NCBI GenBank assembly: GCA_020635855.1
Contig: JACJYZ010000004.1
Location: 682,001-746,000, forward strand
Length of the DNA: 64,000 nt
DNA from: Flavobacteriales bacterium
Lineage (GTDB): Bacteria > Bacteroidota > Bacteroidia > JACJYZ01
Reading direction: 5' to 3'
Below are positions 36,052-46,399 of this stretch, in pieces. Below the pieces are notes generated by a model that was given only the letters and a program-made list of their open reading frames with translations, was not told the origin of the DNA and ran no database searches. How positions within the stretch are numbered: position 1 is the stretch's first letter; each line of letters opens with the position of its first letter. The translations under genes were made by a program, and so were the position numbers.

Positions 36052-38415
36052 TCAGCTGCCGTGTATCAGCACGATTTTGGTTACCAGCGTTTCACTGCCA
36101 TCGTCGTTGGTGCAGAACACCAGGTATACACCACTGCTGGCACGTTGCCCGTCAAAGTTCTTGCCATCCCAGATGGCCTGGCCACCCAATGCGGTGGTCT
36201 CAAACACAATGGATCCGCTGATGGTTGTGATCTTCACATTGGCATCTTCCACCAATCCGCGAATGGCGATCGGACCGTCATAATTTTCCCGCACAGGATT
36301 GGGGTAAACCAGAATTTCCTTGAATTCATTCTCGCCTTTGGTGGCTGTAGCTTTGTAGGAGATCACGCCACGGTCGGTGGCAAAGAATACTTCACCGTTG
36401 TCATGATTGATAGCGATGGATACGATTTTATTGGAGAAGAGCGGACTGTTCTCTGCGGTAAAGTGTAGCAGTTCTTTGGTGCCATCGGGAGACAGCAAAA
36501 ATACACCGGACATATCTGTGCCCAACCATTTTCGGTTTGCCCCGTCAACCGCAATGGAGGTAATCGCATTTCCATCAAGCAAATATTCTGTGTATCCATC
36601 CCTTTCAACCAGGATTCGCTGGGCTTCCGCTGCATCTCCACCATCAAACACCGATTCGGGGGTATAAAACACACATGGACCTTCTGCGGTGCCCACCCAT
36701 ATTTCACCTTCCCGGTCTTCTGCAATGGAAAGTACTTCATCCGATGGTAGATTCCCTTTACCAATGCCGCTCTCCAGGAATTTCCTGCGGTCGTCCGAGG
36801 TATTGTCCAGTGTGTGGTTGGCATCAAAAACCGCGATGCCTTTGGTGGGACCGCGAACCACCAGTACCCATTGAGCACCTGAAGAGGAAGAAATAACGTC
36901 GGCTACGTTGTTGGCGGTTGTAACCTTGCTTCCCAGGCTGAAGGCGCTCCATTTTCCGTCTGCGCGTTTCACCACCAGGGGTTTGGCAACGGAGGAGTTG
37001 GTCATCCACAGATTCTGCTCATCATCCCACGCAAGTCCACCTACACCGATCCAGAAATAGCCAGGTACGTCAATTCGTTGAAGGTCGCTGTTCAGGTCAT
37101 TGTACATGTTGGTGATCTGCCCGTTTGTGATTTCGGCCAGACCCCGGCTCCAGCTGGCCACATATATTCTGTCAGCATTGGAAGGATCCACCGTGATGCG
37201 GATGGGGTCGAAGAGTGTATCCATACCTGAGGTATTGTCGCGGTTGATGTTGGTCCATGTCTGGTTATCGAACATGAAAATGCCGTCGGTTCGCCACATG
37301 TTTCCCCAGGATGCGTTCACGCCGCCGCTTGCCACCCACAGCTTGCCGTTATCTATGGCCAGGCCGGCTACATTGCTGGTCCATGGTCCCTTGGGGGCGA
37401 TTTGTTCGCTGATGCTGTTGTTGAGATAGCGGATAAGGCCATACCGGCCATCGGCGATCCACATCACACCAGCTTCGCCCGGAATGGCCTGCCATGGATC
37501 GACAGATCCGCCCCATCCTTGCATGAGTTCAGTTCTGGTGAGGGTGTTGTCAAATTGTTCTACACTGAAATAGTTTGTCCGGAACAGATAACCGTTGTGC
37601 ACTTCCAGGTTATGAAGTTCCCAGGAACTAAGCGAATCCACATAGCCCCACTTGGTGCCATTGTAATATAACAGGGTATCGCGATTGAAACCTGTACCAT
37701 TTCTGTTTACAAATATCAGGCTGTTCAACGCCGCAATGTGGTCATAGGAAGCAACCGGTTCTTTGAGTCCGGCCGATTCCCTTGTCCAGTTGGCATAGTT
37801 GGCAAGGTTGGGGTTGGTAGCACTCGCCTTGTAAATTCCTTTCTCTGTTGCGGCGAAGAAATACGGGCCGTTGCAGGTCAGGTCGTTCACGCCCAGTTGG
37901 GAACCGTTCTCTCCGATGATGTAGGTGTCCTTTACTTCTTTTCGGGTTACATCCAGCACCACAATGCCAAAGCCGCATGACAGGTAGGCGAGGTTGCCCT
38001 GGATCAGGATTTTGTTGATGATTTTGCTGCCCAGGATCGGCTTTCGTTTGATATCGCTGATGTTGTAGATCTGGTTGTTTTCGATGATGTCCACGTTGGC
38101 ATTCGAATAAGCCACCACCAGCAGTTGGTGTGCATCATCCCAGGCAATGGCATTCACTTCGAAATCAGACAGGCCGGACACCTTCGTGTAGCGGGTAATG
38201 GATTGGTCGTTTAGTGAATATTCAAACAAGCCGTAGCCGGTGGCACAATATACTTTGTCCTTTGCGTAGGCGATGGATTTCACGTTGTTGTAGGGGAGGT
38301 GGTCACGCCATTGACCGATGGATATCTCCTGTCCGTATGCATTGAACAGCCAGCCCAGCAACAGGCCCATCAGCAGGGTGTAATGCAAGTTTGGATGTTG
38401 TTTCTTTTGTGCCAT
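36052..38415 (-). CDS. porZ: PorZ-like type IX secretion system protein
   Basis: This 787-residue protein has a signal peptide ending near NAYGQ. Repeated beta-propeller blades run through most of the protein (VYCATGYGLFEYSLNDQ, AYLSCGFGIVVLD, MWIADGRYGLIRY, IWVGTAEGPCVF), matching the two-propeller layout of PorZ. The C-terminus is a T9SS-type sorting domain (ILVYPNPVRENYDGPIAIRG ... SGVYLVF). PorZ is part of the cell-surface attachment complex that links T9SS cargo to A-LPS in Porphyromonas. A location next to recO also fits. The alternative is a two-component-regulator-like propeller protein, but no kinase domain follows. Confidence 0.75.
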   Translation of the reverse strand: MAQKKQHPNLHYTLLMGLLLGWLFNAYGQEISIGQWRDHLPYNNVKSIAYAKDKVYCATGYGLFEYSLNDQSITRYTKVSGLSDFEVNAIAWDDAHQLLVVAYSNANVDIIENNQIYNISDIKRKPILGSKIINKILIQGNLAYLSCGFGIVVLDVTRKEVKDTYIIGENGSQLGVNDLTCNGPYFFAATEKGIYKASATNPNLANYANWTRESAGLKEPVASYDHIAALNSLIFVNRNGTGFNRDTLLYYNGTKWGYVDSLSSWELHNLEVHNGYLFRTNYFSVEQFDNTLTRTELMQGWGGSVDPWQAIPGEAGVMWIADGRYGLIRYLNNSISEQIAPKGPWTSNVAGLAIDNGKLWVASGGVNASWGNMWRTDGIFMFDNQTWTNINRDNTSGMDTLFDPIRITVDPSNADRIYVASWSRGLAEITNGQITNMYNDLNSDLQRIDVPGYFWIGVGGLAWDDEQNLWMTNSSVAKPLVVKRADGKWSAFSLGSKVTTANNVADVISSSSGAQWVLVVRGPTKGIAVFDANHTLDNTSDDRRKFLESGIGKGNLPSDEVLSIAEDREGEIWVGTAEGPCVFYTPESVFDGGDAAEAQRILVERDGYTEYLLDGNAITSIAVDGANRKWLGTDMSGVFLLSPDGTKELLHFTAENSPLFSNKIVSIAINHDNGEVFFATDRGVISYKATATKGENEFKEILVYPNPVRENYDGPIAIRGLVEDANVKITTISGSIVFETTALGGQAIWDGKNFDGQRASSGVYLVFCTNDDGSETLVTKIVLIHGS

Positions 38416-38495
38416 GCAGCGAACTTACCTTAAATGAGGTAGACGAAGAACATCAGAAAGTGTGCATTATTGTATTGAACACGGTGTGGAAGCAT

Positions 38496-38984
38496 CTAAG
38501 GGCACAGGCGGGAAATATCTGCGACGGTGCCTTCTTCGGAAAAATAAATTTCCATCCAGCATCCCATGTAGTTTTGGTCAGGCGTAAAATGCTGGTCGTA
38601 TCGGTATCGCCAGCGTGCACCTTCCTGATCAGGTTTGCCAAGGAAGAAACGAACTTCCGATTTGGAGAGGCCTTTTACGAAGGATGGGTCTTCATCCAGC
38701 GCTTTTGCAAGCGCATTCCTTGCGGTGCTGTTTTGTTCAACCGTGTCTTTTTTCCATTCGGCGGATGCCTTCAACGCCGCTTCGTTCCATGCCAATGAAT
38801 GGTCATCCATTCTTTCCCATTGCAATGTAGATTCTCCATAGGCCTGGGTGCGTTTTTCAACTACGGTTCGCTGATCGGTTTTGGAGGTAGGATCCTGGCT
38901 ATCCGTTTTGTCAGAGGCATGCTGACAACCTTGCTTCAGGATAAATACAAGCAGCAGGGCAGCAATATTCAGAGGTTGCGTCAT
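38496..38984 (-). CDS. hypothetical lipoprotein
   Basis: This 162-residue protein has a hydrophobic N-terminus and a loose lipobox (LKQGC). The C-terminal part (LSKSEVRFFLGKPDQEGARW ... EIYFSEEGTVADISRLC) weakly recalls the BamE/SmpA-like fold, where a small beta protein follows a helix. That similarity is tentative. It is a single gene near the PorZ-like gene. The function is unknown. Confidence 0.6.
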   Translation of the reverse strand: MTQPLNIAALLLVFILKQGCQHASDKTDSQDPTSKTDQRTVVEKRTQAYGESTLQWERMDDHSLAWNEAALKASAEWKKDTVEQNSTARNALAKALDEDPSFVKGLSKSEVRFFLGKPDQEGARWRYRYDQHFTPDQNYMGCWMEIYFSEEGTVADISRLCP

Positions 38985-39047
38985 TTTTCTGCGGTTTTGG
39001 TTAAACCTACATAAATTGATCCAATTTGAAAAACAGGTGTTCCGGTA

Positions 39048-41231
39048 TTACTCTTTGATGCCTTCGAGATCAAGCATGAAGGCATAAATAAATGCGGTTT
39101 CATGAAAGCGACGGAAACGCCCGGAAGCACCGCCATGACCGGCTTCCATGTTGGTTTGTAACAACAGCAGGTTGTCATCGGTTTTCATGTCCCTCAACTT
39201 GGCAACCCATTTGGCCGGTTCCCAATACTGGACCTGACTGTCGAACAATCCCGTAGTGACCAGGATGTTCGGATAATTCATGCGTTTCACATTGTCATAC
39301 GGTGAGTAGGAAAGCATGTAGTCATAAGAATCCTTGTTCTTGGGATTGCCCCATTCATCAAATTCGTTGGTGGTAAGCGGAATGGTTTCATCCAGCATGG
39401 TGGATACCACATCCACGAAGGGCACCCTGGCCACAACCCCGTGAAATACTTCCGGGGCCATGTTCAGAACCGCGCCCATCAACAATCCACCCGCACTTCC
39501 GCCCATGGCATACAAATGTTCAGCTGATGTGTATCGCTGATCGATCAGGAATTTCGCACAGTCTATGAAGTCGGTGAAGGTATTTTTCTTGTGAAACATT
39601 TTTCCGTCATCATACCAGGATCGCCCCATTTCCTGACCGCCCCGGATGTGTGCAATGGCAAAAATGAACCCACGGTCCAGCAGGCTCAGTCGGTCGCTGG
39701 AAAACCCGGGATCAATCGAATACCCGTAGGAGCCGTATGCATATAGCAACAAAGGGTTTTTCCCGTTAGAAGGGTCCATATCTTTCCTGTATACAAGCGA
39801 GATGGGAATTTTGGTGCCGCCACTTGCCGTTGCCCACAATCGTTTACCCACGTATTGTGAGGGGTCATGTCCGCCCACGACTTCTTCGGTTTTCTTCAGC
39901 TGTTTATCCCGCGTGTTCATGTCGTAATCGTAGATGGAATAGGGTGTGGTCAGGGAGGAATAAGCGAACCGCAGCTGGTTGGTTTTGTATTCTGCATTTG
40001 ATGTGGGATATGTGACATAGGCTTCTTCATCAAAAGCGATCACATGATCATCACCGGTTTCCAGGTTGAGTACCCGTATGTGGGTGAGCGCGTTGGATCT
40101 TTCAGTGAGCACGATGTGGTGTTCAAACACGTCGAATGCGGCCAGCAAAGCGTCTTCTCTTGTTCCCCATTTCTCTTTCCAGTTTGATTTGTCGGTTTGC
40201 TTTTCCGGGCATTCCATCAGCCGGAAGTTGTTTGCATCCAGGTTTGTTAGGATGTAAAAAGAATGACCGGCATGTTCGATGTCGTATTTCAGGTCCTTCG
40301 CAATGGCAGTGAAAGATTTGAAAGCACCATTCGGTTGATTGGCATCCAAAATCAGCCAATGGTCCGTCATCGTGCTGGATGCCTGGATCATCACAAACCG
40401 ACCGGATTTGCTGCGTGTGACATCAATGTAATAGGAGGGGTCTGTTTCGTGGTATTTCAACTGGTCCTGTGCAACGTCCTGCCCCAGCTGATGGCTCCAT
40501 ATTTTTTCAGACAAAAGCGATACAGGGTGTTTGCTGGTGTAAAAGTAGGTCAGGTTATCGTTGGCCCAGGCCCCATCACCGGTGGTGTTGGGGATCTGAT
40601 CGGTCAGCCACTCACCCGTTGCCAGGTTTTTGAAACGGATGGTATAGATGCGGCGGCTCAATGTATCTTCACCGAAAGCGAGCAGGTTGTTATCCGGACT
40701 CACAGTCAGACCCGTAGCGCTGTAGTATGCGTGTTTGCCCGCCAGTTCGTTCACGTCCAGGATCACCTCTTCAGGTGCATCCGTGCTCCCTTTTTTGCGG
40801 CAGTAAATGGGATATTCCTTGCCTTCTTCGTATCGCGAGTAATAGTAATATCCGTTTTTCGGGTAGGGAACGGATGCGTCGTCTTTTTTTATGCGTCCGG
40901 TTATTTCCTGGAACAGCTTTTCCTGGAAAGGTTCGGTATGTTCCAGTATCGATTGGGTGTAGTCGTTCTCGGCATTCAGGTAATCCAATACCTGTTGGGT
41001 TTGCGGATCGGGCTGGGATGCACTTTTCTGTTCGTCGGTGAGACGCATCCAGAAGTACGGGTCCATTCGTTTGTTGCCATGTTCGGTCAGTACACAATCC
41101 TTTTTGGCTGCGATGGGAGGTTGCAAGGTTTCTTTCAGCATGTTTTCGGGTGCGTTAGACGGATGCTGGCATGAGAGCCACAGGCCAGCGGCCATAAGCG
41201 TTCCCGTTAGCCGCATCGTAATTCTTTTCAT
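39048..41231 (-). CDS. S9A prolyl oligopeptidase / oligopeptidase B-like lipoprotein
   Basis: This 727-residue protein has a lipobox LSC near residue 20. The N-terminal beta-propeller covers about 70-450, and the alpha/beta hydrolase domain is at the C-terminus. The nucleophile is Ser579 in GGSAGG; the acid is in GLFDSQVQYWEPAKW and the His in EAGHGGASGRF. That order and spacing are those of oligopeptidase B/prolyl oligopeptidase. It would cut short peptides at the cell envelope, since a lipid anchor is predicted. Confidence 0.93.
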   Translation of the reverse strand: MKRITMRLTGTLMAAGLWLSCQHPSNAPENMLKETLQPPIAAKKDCVLTEHGNKRMDPYFWMRLTDEQKSASQPDPQTQQVLDYLNAENDYTQSILEHTEPFQEKLFQEITGRIKKDDASVPYPKNGYYYYSRYEEGKEYPIYCRKKGSTDAPEEVILDVNELAGKHAYYSATGLTVSPDNNLLAFGEDTLSRRIYTIRFKNLATGEWLTDQIPNTTGDGAWANDNLTYFYTSKHPVSLLSEKIWSHQLGQDVAQDQLKYHETDPSYYIDVTRSKSGRFVMIQASSTMTDHWLILDANQPNGAFKSFTAIAKDLKYDIEHAGHSFYILTNLDANNFRLMECPEKQTDKSNWKEKWGTREDALLAAFDVFEHHIVLTERSNALTHIRVLNLETGDDHVIAFDEEAYVTYPTSNAEYKTNQLRFAYSSLTTPYSIYDYDMNTRDKQLKKTEEVVGGHDPSQYVGKRLWATASGGTKIPISLVYRKDMDPSNGKNPLLLYAYGSYGYSIDPGFSSDRLSLLDRGFIFAIAHIRGGQEMGRSWYDDGKMFHKKNTFTDFIDCAKFLIDQRYTSAEHLYAMGGSAGGLLMGAVLNMAPEVFHGVVARVPFVDVVSTMLDETIPLTTNEFDEWGNPKNKDSYDYMLSYSPYDNVKRMNYPNILVTTGLFDSQVQYWEPAKWVAKLRDMKTDDNLLLLQTNMEAGHGGASGRFRRFHETAFIYAFMLDLEGIKE

Positions 41232-41280
41232 GAGTTGGGATGGATTTGCTGCGTGAATTTAGCTTTTTGCCGATACCCGG

Positions 41281-43095
41281 TCAACCCTGTCGGTTCGATT
41301 GTGAGAAGAAGTGCTGAATGATGCCGGCTCGTTTTTGTCCCACCACACGAGCTAGGTCTTCAGATGAAGCCTGGCGCACGCCTTTAACAGATCCGAATGC
41401 CTTCAGCAGTTTGGTACGTGTGACCTGCCCGATACCTGGAACTTGATCCAGTTCGGAAGTGAGGGCGCTTTTGATCCGTTTGTTTCTGTGATGGGTGATG
41501 CCGAAACGATGGGCTTCATTCCGCAGCTGCTGGATCAACTTCAGGCTTTCCGATTTTTTGTCGAGATACAGTGGTATACTGTCACCCGGGAAGTAGATCT
41601 CTTCCAGTTTTTTTGCAATGCCGATAATGGCCATCTTTCCCCGTAATCCCAGTTTGTCAATGCTTTTTAGGGCGGCTCCGAGTTGGCCTTTGCCACCATC
41701 GATGATGATCAGTTGGGGCAGATGCTCGTTTTCATCTTGCATGCGTTTGTATCGTCTGAAGATGATCTCTTCCATGGACGCGAAATCATCAGGCCCTTGA
41801 ACCGTTCGGATATTGAAATGACGATAATCTTTTTTGGATGGCTTGGCATCTTTAAAAACCACCATCGCAGCCACTGGTTCATGCCCCTGGAAGTTCGAAT
41901 TATCAAAACATTCGATGTGCTGCGGCAGTTCCTTCATCCGGAGATCTTTCTGCAAAGTTTCCAGGATGCGTTGGGCGTGCGTGGTTTTTTTTGGCTTGGT
42001 CAGGCGTTGCCGCTGACGATCCATGAGGTAGTATTTGACGTTCCTTTCGGCGAGATCAAGCAGTTTCTTCTTGTCGCCCCGTTCGGGCACAATTAACTGA
42101 AAGCGGCCATCGGTTTCAACTTCAAAAGGCAAGATCACCTCCCGCGCATCGCTCTTCACTTTTAGGCGAATATCGGTGATGGCGAAGCTCAACAACTCTT
42201 CACGACTTTCATTGAGTCCGGTATTCAACTCCACGGTATGGGTTTGCACAATGGCTCCGTTCACAATCCTCAGGTAGTTCACGTAGGCTACGTTTTCATG
42301 GGTATCAATGGCAAATACATCCACATGATCGATCCTTGGATTCACAACAGTTGATTTGGCCTGGAATGCTTCCAGCTTCTGGAGTTTTTCTTTGGTGACC
42401 TGGGCTTTTTCAAAAGCGAAAGTATCGGCAAAACCTTTCATCTGAAGTTTGAGATGCTGGATCACTTCCCCGATGTTCCCTTTGATGATGTTGCGGATGT
42501 GCCGGATGTTGGCATCATAATCCTCTTCACTTTGTAAACCCTCACATGGCCCCATGCAGTTCCCGATCTGGTATTCCAGGCAGATGCGAAATTTCTTTTT
42601 TTCGATGTTTTCTTCCGTAAGGGCCAGCGTGCAGTTCCGGATGGGATATAATTTGGTCACCAGCTCCAACAGGGTGTTCATGACTTTCACGTTTGCATAC
42701 GGACCGAAGTACTCCGAGCCGTCCTGCACCGGGTTGCGCATGCCGTATATGCGTGGAAACCGCTCGTTGCGGATGCAGATCCATGGAAAGGATTTGTCAT
42801 CCCGTAGCTTGATGTTGTAGCGGGGCTGATACTTTTTGATCAGGCTGTTCTCCAGGAGAAATGCATCGAATTCGGTCTCCACCACCATGTAATGAATGTC
42901 GGCAATCCGTGAGACCAACACCGCTGTTTTCCGGTTGTCAAAATGCTTGGTGAAATACGATTGTACCCGTTTGCGGATATCCCGGGCTTTTCCGATGTAG
43001 ATGATCTTGCCCTGGTCATCCATAAACTGGTAGATACCGGGCTTGTGCGGAAGCTCCGAAACAATTTCAGCCAGTTTATGTGATTTTTCTTTCAA
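41281..43095 (-). CDS. uvrC: excinuclease ABC subunit C
   Basis: A TTG start at 43095 (MKEKSHKLAEIVSELPHKPG) gives 604 residues; no better ATG lies near. The GIY-YIG nuclease domain is at about 17-95 (GIYQFMDDQGKIIYIGKARD). A UvrB-interacting segment, the RNase H-like second nuclease domain (ECFDNSNFQGHEPVAAMVVF ... IIIDGGKGQLGAA) and C-terminal helix-hairpin-helix motifs (VPGIGQVTRTKLLKAFGSVK) follow. It makes the dual incisions in nucleotide excision repair. It is a single gene facing left. Confidence 0.96.
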   Translation of the reverse strand: MKEKSHKLAEIVSELPHKPGIYQFMDDQGKIIYIGKARDIRKRVQSYFTKHFDNRKTAVLVSRIADIHYMVVETEFDAFLLENSLIKKYQPRYNIKLRDDKSFPWICIRNERFPRIYGMRNPVQDGSEYFGPYANVKVMNTLLELVTKLYPIRNCTLALTEENIEKKKFRICLEYQIGNCMGPCEGLQSEEDYDANIRHIRNIIKGNIGEVIQHLKLQMKGFADTFAFEKAQVTKEKLQKLEAFQAKSTVVNPRIDHVDVFAIDTHENVAYVNYLRIVNGAIVQTHTVELNTGLNESREELLSFAITDIRLKVKSDAREVILPFEVETDGRFQLIVPERGDKKKLLDLAERNVKYYLMDRQRQRLTKPKKTTHAQRILETLQKDLRMKELPQHIECFDNSNFQGHEPVAAMVVFKDAKPSKKDYRHFNIRTVQGPDDFASMEEIIFRRYKRMQDENEHLPQLIIIDGGKGQLGAALKSIDKLGLRGKMAIIGIAKKLEEIYFPGDSIPLYLDKKSESLKLIQQLRNEAHRFGITHHRNKRIKSALTSELDQVPGIGQVTRTKLLKAFGSVKGVRQASSEDLARVVGQKRAGIIQHFFSQSNRQG

Positions 43096-43295
43096 GTTGA
43101 AGCTGTAAGGACAGGGTGTCCGGCCGTTTCACCGGAAATACAACCAGATTTGCAAAGGTACATATTGATGTGGTTAAATGTCAGGTAGTTAAACAAAAAC
43201 CTGCGGTATTATTGGCCATTGGCACTTTCATTCCGGTTGGTGGAGAACTTTATGCAGTTGGTCGAGACCAGCCCTGAAACAGCCTAAAATAAGGG

Positions 43296-43340
43296 ATTGT
43301 TGAGTAACAATAGGTGTTTATGCCTAGTAAAAATACTAGG
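43296..43340. promoter_or_regulatory. two inverted repeats upstream of the large T9SS protein
   Basis: ATTGTT-GAGT-AACAAT (43296-43311) and the perfect CCTAGTA-N4-TACTAGG (43323-43340) lie 35-79 bases before the start codon at 43375. They could be operators or an mRNA hairpin pair. The rest of 43096-43374 shows no gene. Confidence 0.4.
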
Positions 43341-43374
43341 TTCATGTATAACTCACGTGTGTATATAGATTCCA

Positions 43375-46371
43375 ATGCAACATAAATCCATTATACAGCT
43401 TGTTCTGTTATTTATGGCGGGTGCTCTCGCAGCAGGCGCTCAGCCTGTTGTTACCAAAGGTGCTGCCTCATTCACCGAAGCATGCGGTGCCTGGAAAACC
43501 GTAACGGATATAGTTGTAACCGAAGGTGCTGCAAACGATTTTGCAGCCAGCCAAACCAACCTTACTTATGTATTGGGCGCTCCCACGGGGTTTGAATTTA
43601 AACCCGGAGTGGGAAGTGTATCCAAAGCGAATGGAAGGGACGTTAGCTCCGTTTCCATCAATGTAACTTCAGGCCAGATAACGGTCACCATCACCACAGA
43701 CGGCACACCCACTAAAACGGACGTTGTCACCATATCAGGCGTTGAAATGATGATTACCACAGCTACCGTTGCCGGCAGCCCTTATCATGTTACCTATGAT
43801 GCTGGTTCATCCTCTGGCTCGTGGAATACAGTGGATGGTACGCAACACGCTGATCTTACTGTTTCAGCCGGAGGCACGAACATTACATCCAATGGTACAG
43901 GTGGTGGTAACTGGAACACAGCTTCTACTTGGAGTCCCACCCAGGTGCCCACTGAATGTGATAATGTTACAATTATCGGGTCAGATGTGGTAACTGTGGA
44001 TGCTGATGTAAGCGTATCGGATCTTACGATCGGTGCTTCTGCAACCCTGACCCATGGCAATAACAACCAGATTGATTTATATGGCAGCTATACCAACAAC
44101 GGTAGCCACTTGGGCGGAAACGGAAGCAGTAGGTTATACCTGGATGGTAATGCGGTTGCAATTGATGGTACGGGTTCTATCGGGGTAGGAGGAGGCATAT
44201 ATGTGGAGGGCAACTATGACATAGCTGCTACGGCAGCATTGTCCGCATCCAAAACAATCACCATTGATGGTGCCAATACAGTTACCAATAATGGATCTGT
44301 GACTACCACGGCAACCATTACCGGTACCGGAACATGGATCAATGCTGCCAATGCAACGTTGATCACGACCTCGACAATTACCTCCGGCCTTACCGCAAAT
44401 GCTGCCGGAAACCTTGTTCATTACAACAATGGCGGAAACCAAAATATCAAAGCAGCGAGTTATGCCAACATTACCTTCAGCGGATCAGGTAACAAAACCC
44501 TGCAAGGTAACATTGTGGTTGGTGAAGATTTAACCTTGAATTCCGGTCCTACGCTGGCGACAAGTTCTTACCATATTTCACTTGCCGGTGACTGGATTAA
44601 CAATGGGGGTAATGTGAACCACAGCAACACGTGTATCCTTACCTTGAATGGAGCCAGCGACCAAAAGATCACTTCTGCAGGCAAGGCGTTTTATGACATT
44701 GTGGTGAACAACACAGGCGCGGCGGGCTCGGATGACATCTTGCCGCAGGATGCACTTACTGCAAATGGAAGCGTCACCCTTACGGATGGAGACTTGAATG
44801 CCAACGGTTTTAATATATCCGTAGGAAAGAACTGGACTGTGGGCGCATCCGGATCCTTTACACACGGCAATGCCAATACAGTTACTTTCAATGGTACGGC
44901 GGTGCAAACCATTACTTCCAATGGAAATTCGTTTTACTTGTTTACAACCAACAACACAGCGGGTGCCGCTAGTGATGATATTATCCTGGCAGATGACCTC
45001 ACCGTTCTGAGCACACTTACGGTGACCGATGGAGAATTCAAACCTTCCGGAAATACGGCGTATGTGGCAGGTGATTGGACCATTGGCGCAACCGGTTCAT
45101 TTACCCATGGAGGTTCCGGTACCGTGGTTTTGAATGGCGGTGTGGCACAAGCCATCACTTCCAATGCCCAACCATTTTACAACCTGACGATTTCCAATTC
45201 AAGTGGTGATGTGTCTTTATCGGATAATACAACGGTAGCTAATGCTTTGACGTTTAGCAGCGGATTTATATCTATAGGCGACTTTGACCTGACAACCACC
45301 ACCATTTCCGGTGCGAGCTCGTCCAATTTTGTTGTTACCGACGGCATCGGAGAACTGGTAAAACCATCACTCAACTCGGCATTTACGTTCCCGATCGGGA
45401 CCACAACATCCAGTTATACACCTGTTACCATTGATAATACAGCGGGTGCTGCCGGTGACTTCGGTACGCGGGTGTGTGAGAACGTGTTTGATGATGGTGC
45501 CTGTTCAGGCGGTACGCAGATTACATCCATGGTCATCAACAAAACCTGGCAGGTAAGTACTACATCAGGCTCTCCCAACTATAACATAACCACGCAGTGG
45601 AATGCGTCGGATGAGACGGGTGACTTTGACCGAAGCAAAACATACATCAGTATGTACACGGGAGGGGCATGGGACCAACAGAATGCCGAAGGGGCTGCAG
45701 GTGGATCCGACCCGTATACGGTCACTGCCACTGCCATGACGGCGGCAGGCCCCATCGGTGTGGGTGGCGGTGCCTTTGGTGCATTGCCCATAGAATTGTT
45801 GTCCTTCGAGGCGAAAACCGGCGAAGGATGTGTGGATCTTGAGTGGGTAACCGCATCCGAAACCAATAACGATTATTTCACCATAGAGAAGTCATCTGAT
45901 GGCAAGGAATTCGCCGAGATTAAAACGGTTAAAGGTGCCGGTAACAGTGTTGCCATGTTGCACTATTATGCAAAGGATGAAAAGCCGCTTGATGGAATAT
46001 CCTATTACCGTTTGAAACAAACGGATTTCGACGGAGCCTTTACTTACTCACAGGTGGTTGCGGTTCGCTACGATGCAAGTGTGATGTCTACCGGTCGGAA
46101 AGACGAACCTTCCATCGGTGTGTATCCCAATCCTACCACGGGGAAAGAGGTATCCATTAAACTGTCTAAGTTTAATAAGGATGAAGAAGTGCTTGTGGTG
46201 ATCATGGATGAAACCGGCCGGGAGTACTATTCCAAAGTGATATTAACCAATACGGGTGGAGATACCGTGTTGGCTGTGGATCCTTACCGTAGGCTGGTAC
46301 CCGGGCTCTATCTGGTGATAGCAAGCAGCCGCCAGTCGATCGTGAGCCAGAAACTGGTGATTAAACCATAG
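43375..46371 (+). CDS. large T9SS-secreted surface protein with internal repeats
   Basis: This 998-residue protein has a signal peptide ending at AGAQ. After an N-terminal beta-rich domain come long low-complexity Asn/Gly/Thr/Ser-rich beta repeats. Three clear units start at 44587, 44824 and 45070 (79 and 82 codons apart), each with GDW/GKNW ... FTHG ... ITSN ... FYNL patterns. The end holds the same stalk as in the paralogs at 11853 and 12730 (LPIELLSFEAKTGEGCVDLE ... KGAGNSVAM). A type A sorting domain follows (IGVYPNPTTGKEVSIKLSKF) and finishes in VSQKLVIKP. It is exported by T9SS and anchored or released at the surface, and is probably adhesive (inference). Confidence 0.85.
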   Translation: MQHKSIIQLVLLFMAGALAAGAQPVVTKGAASFTEACGAWKTVTDIVVTEGAANDFAASQTNLTYVLGAPTGFEFKPGVGSVSKANGRDVSSVSINVTSGQITVTITTDGTPTKTDVVTISGVEMMITTATVAGSPYHVTYDAGSSSGSWNTVDGTQHADLTVSAGGTNITSNGTGGGNWNTASTWSPTQVPTECDNVTIIGSDVVTVDADVSVSDLTIGASATLTHGNNNQIDLYGSYTNNGSHLGGNGSSRLYLDGNAVAIDGTGSIGVGGGIYVEGNYDIAATAALSASKTITIDGANTVTNNGSVTTTATITGTGTWINAANATLITTSTITSGLTANAAGNLVHYNNGGNQNIKAASYANITFSGSGNKTLQGNIVVGEDLTLNSGPTLATSSYHISLAGDWINNGGNVNHSNTCILTLNGASDQKITSAGKAFYDIVVNNTGAAGSDDILPQDALTANGSVTLTDGDLNANGFNISVGKNWTVGASGSFTHGNANTVTFNGTAVQTITSNGNSFYLFTTNNTAGAASDDIILADDLTVLSTLTVTDGEFKPSGNTAYVAGDWTIGATGSFTHGGSGTVVLNGGVAQAITSNAQPFYNLTISNSSGDVSLSDNTTVANALTFSSGFISIGDFDLTTTTISGASSSNFVVTDGIGELVKPSLNSAFTFPIGTTTSSYTPVTIDNTAGAAGDFGTRVCENVFDDGACSGGTQITSMVINKTWQVSTTSGSPNYNITTQWNASDETGDFDRSKTYISMYTGGAWDQQNAEGAAGGSDPYTVTATAMTAAGPIGVGGGAFGALPIELLSFEAKTGEGCVDLEWVTASETNNDYFTIEKSSDGKEFAEIKTVKGAGNSVAMLHYYAKDEKPLDGISYYRLKQTDFDGAFTYSQVVAVRYDASVMSTGRKDEPSIGVYPNPTTGKEVSIKLSKFNKDEEVLVVIMDETGREYYSKVILTNTGGDTVLAVDPYRRLVPGLYLVIASSRQSIVSQKLVIKP

Positions 46372-46399
46372 TGTAAAATACAATGCAGTGGACTGTGCA

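Noticed and set aside
43218..43233. Possible sigma-54 promoter (TGGCAC-N5-TTCC) before the large T9SS gene
   Set aside because: The -12 element lacks the required GC doublet and lies about 140 bases from the start codon; no sigma-54 activator gene is nearby.
46372..46399. Terminator between the convergent surface protein genes
   Set aside because: Only weak dyad symmetry and no T-tract in 28 bases.
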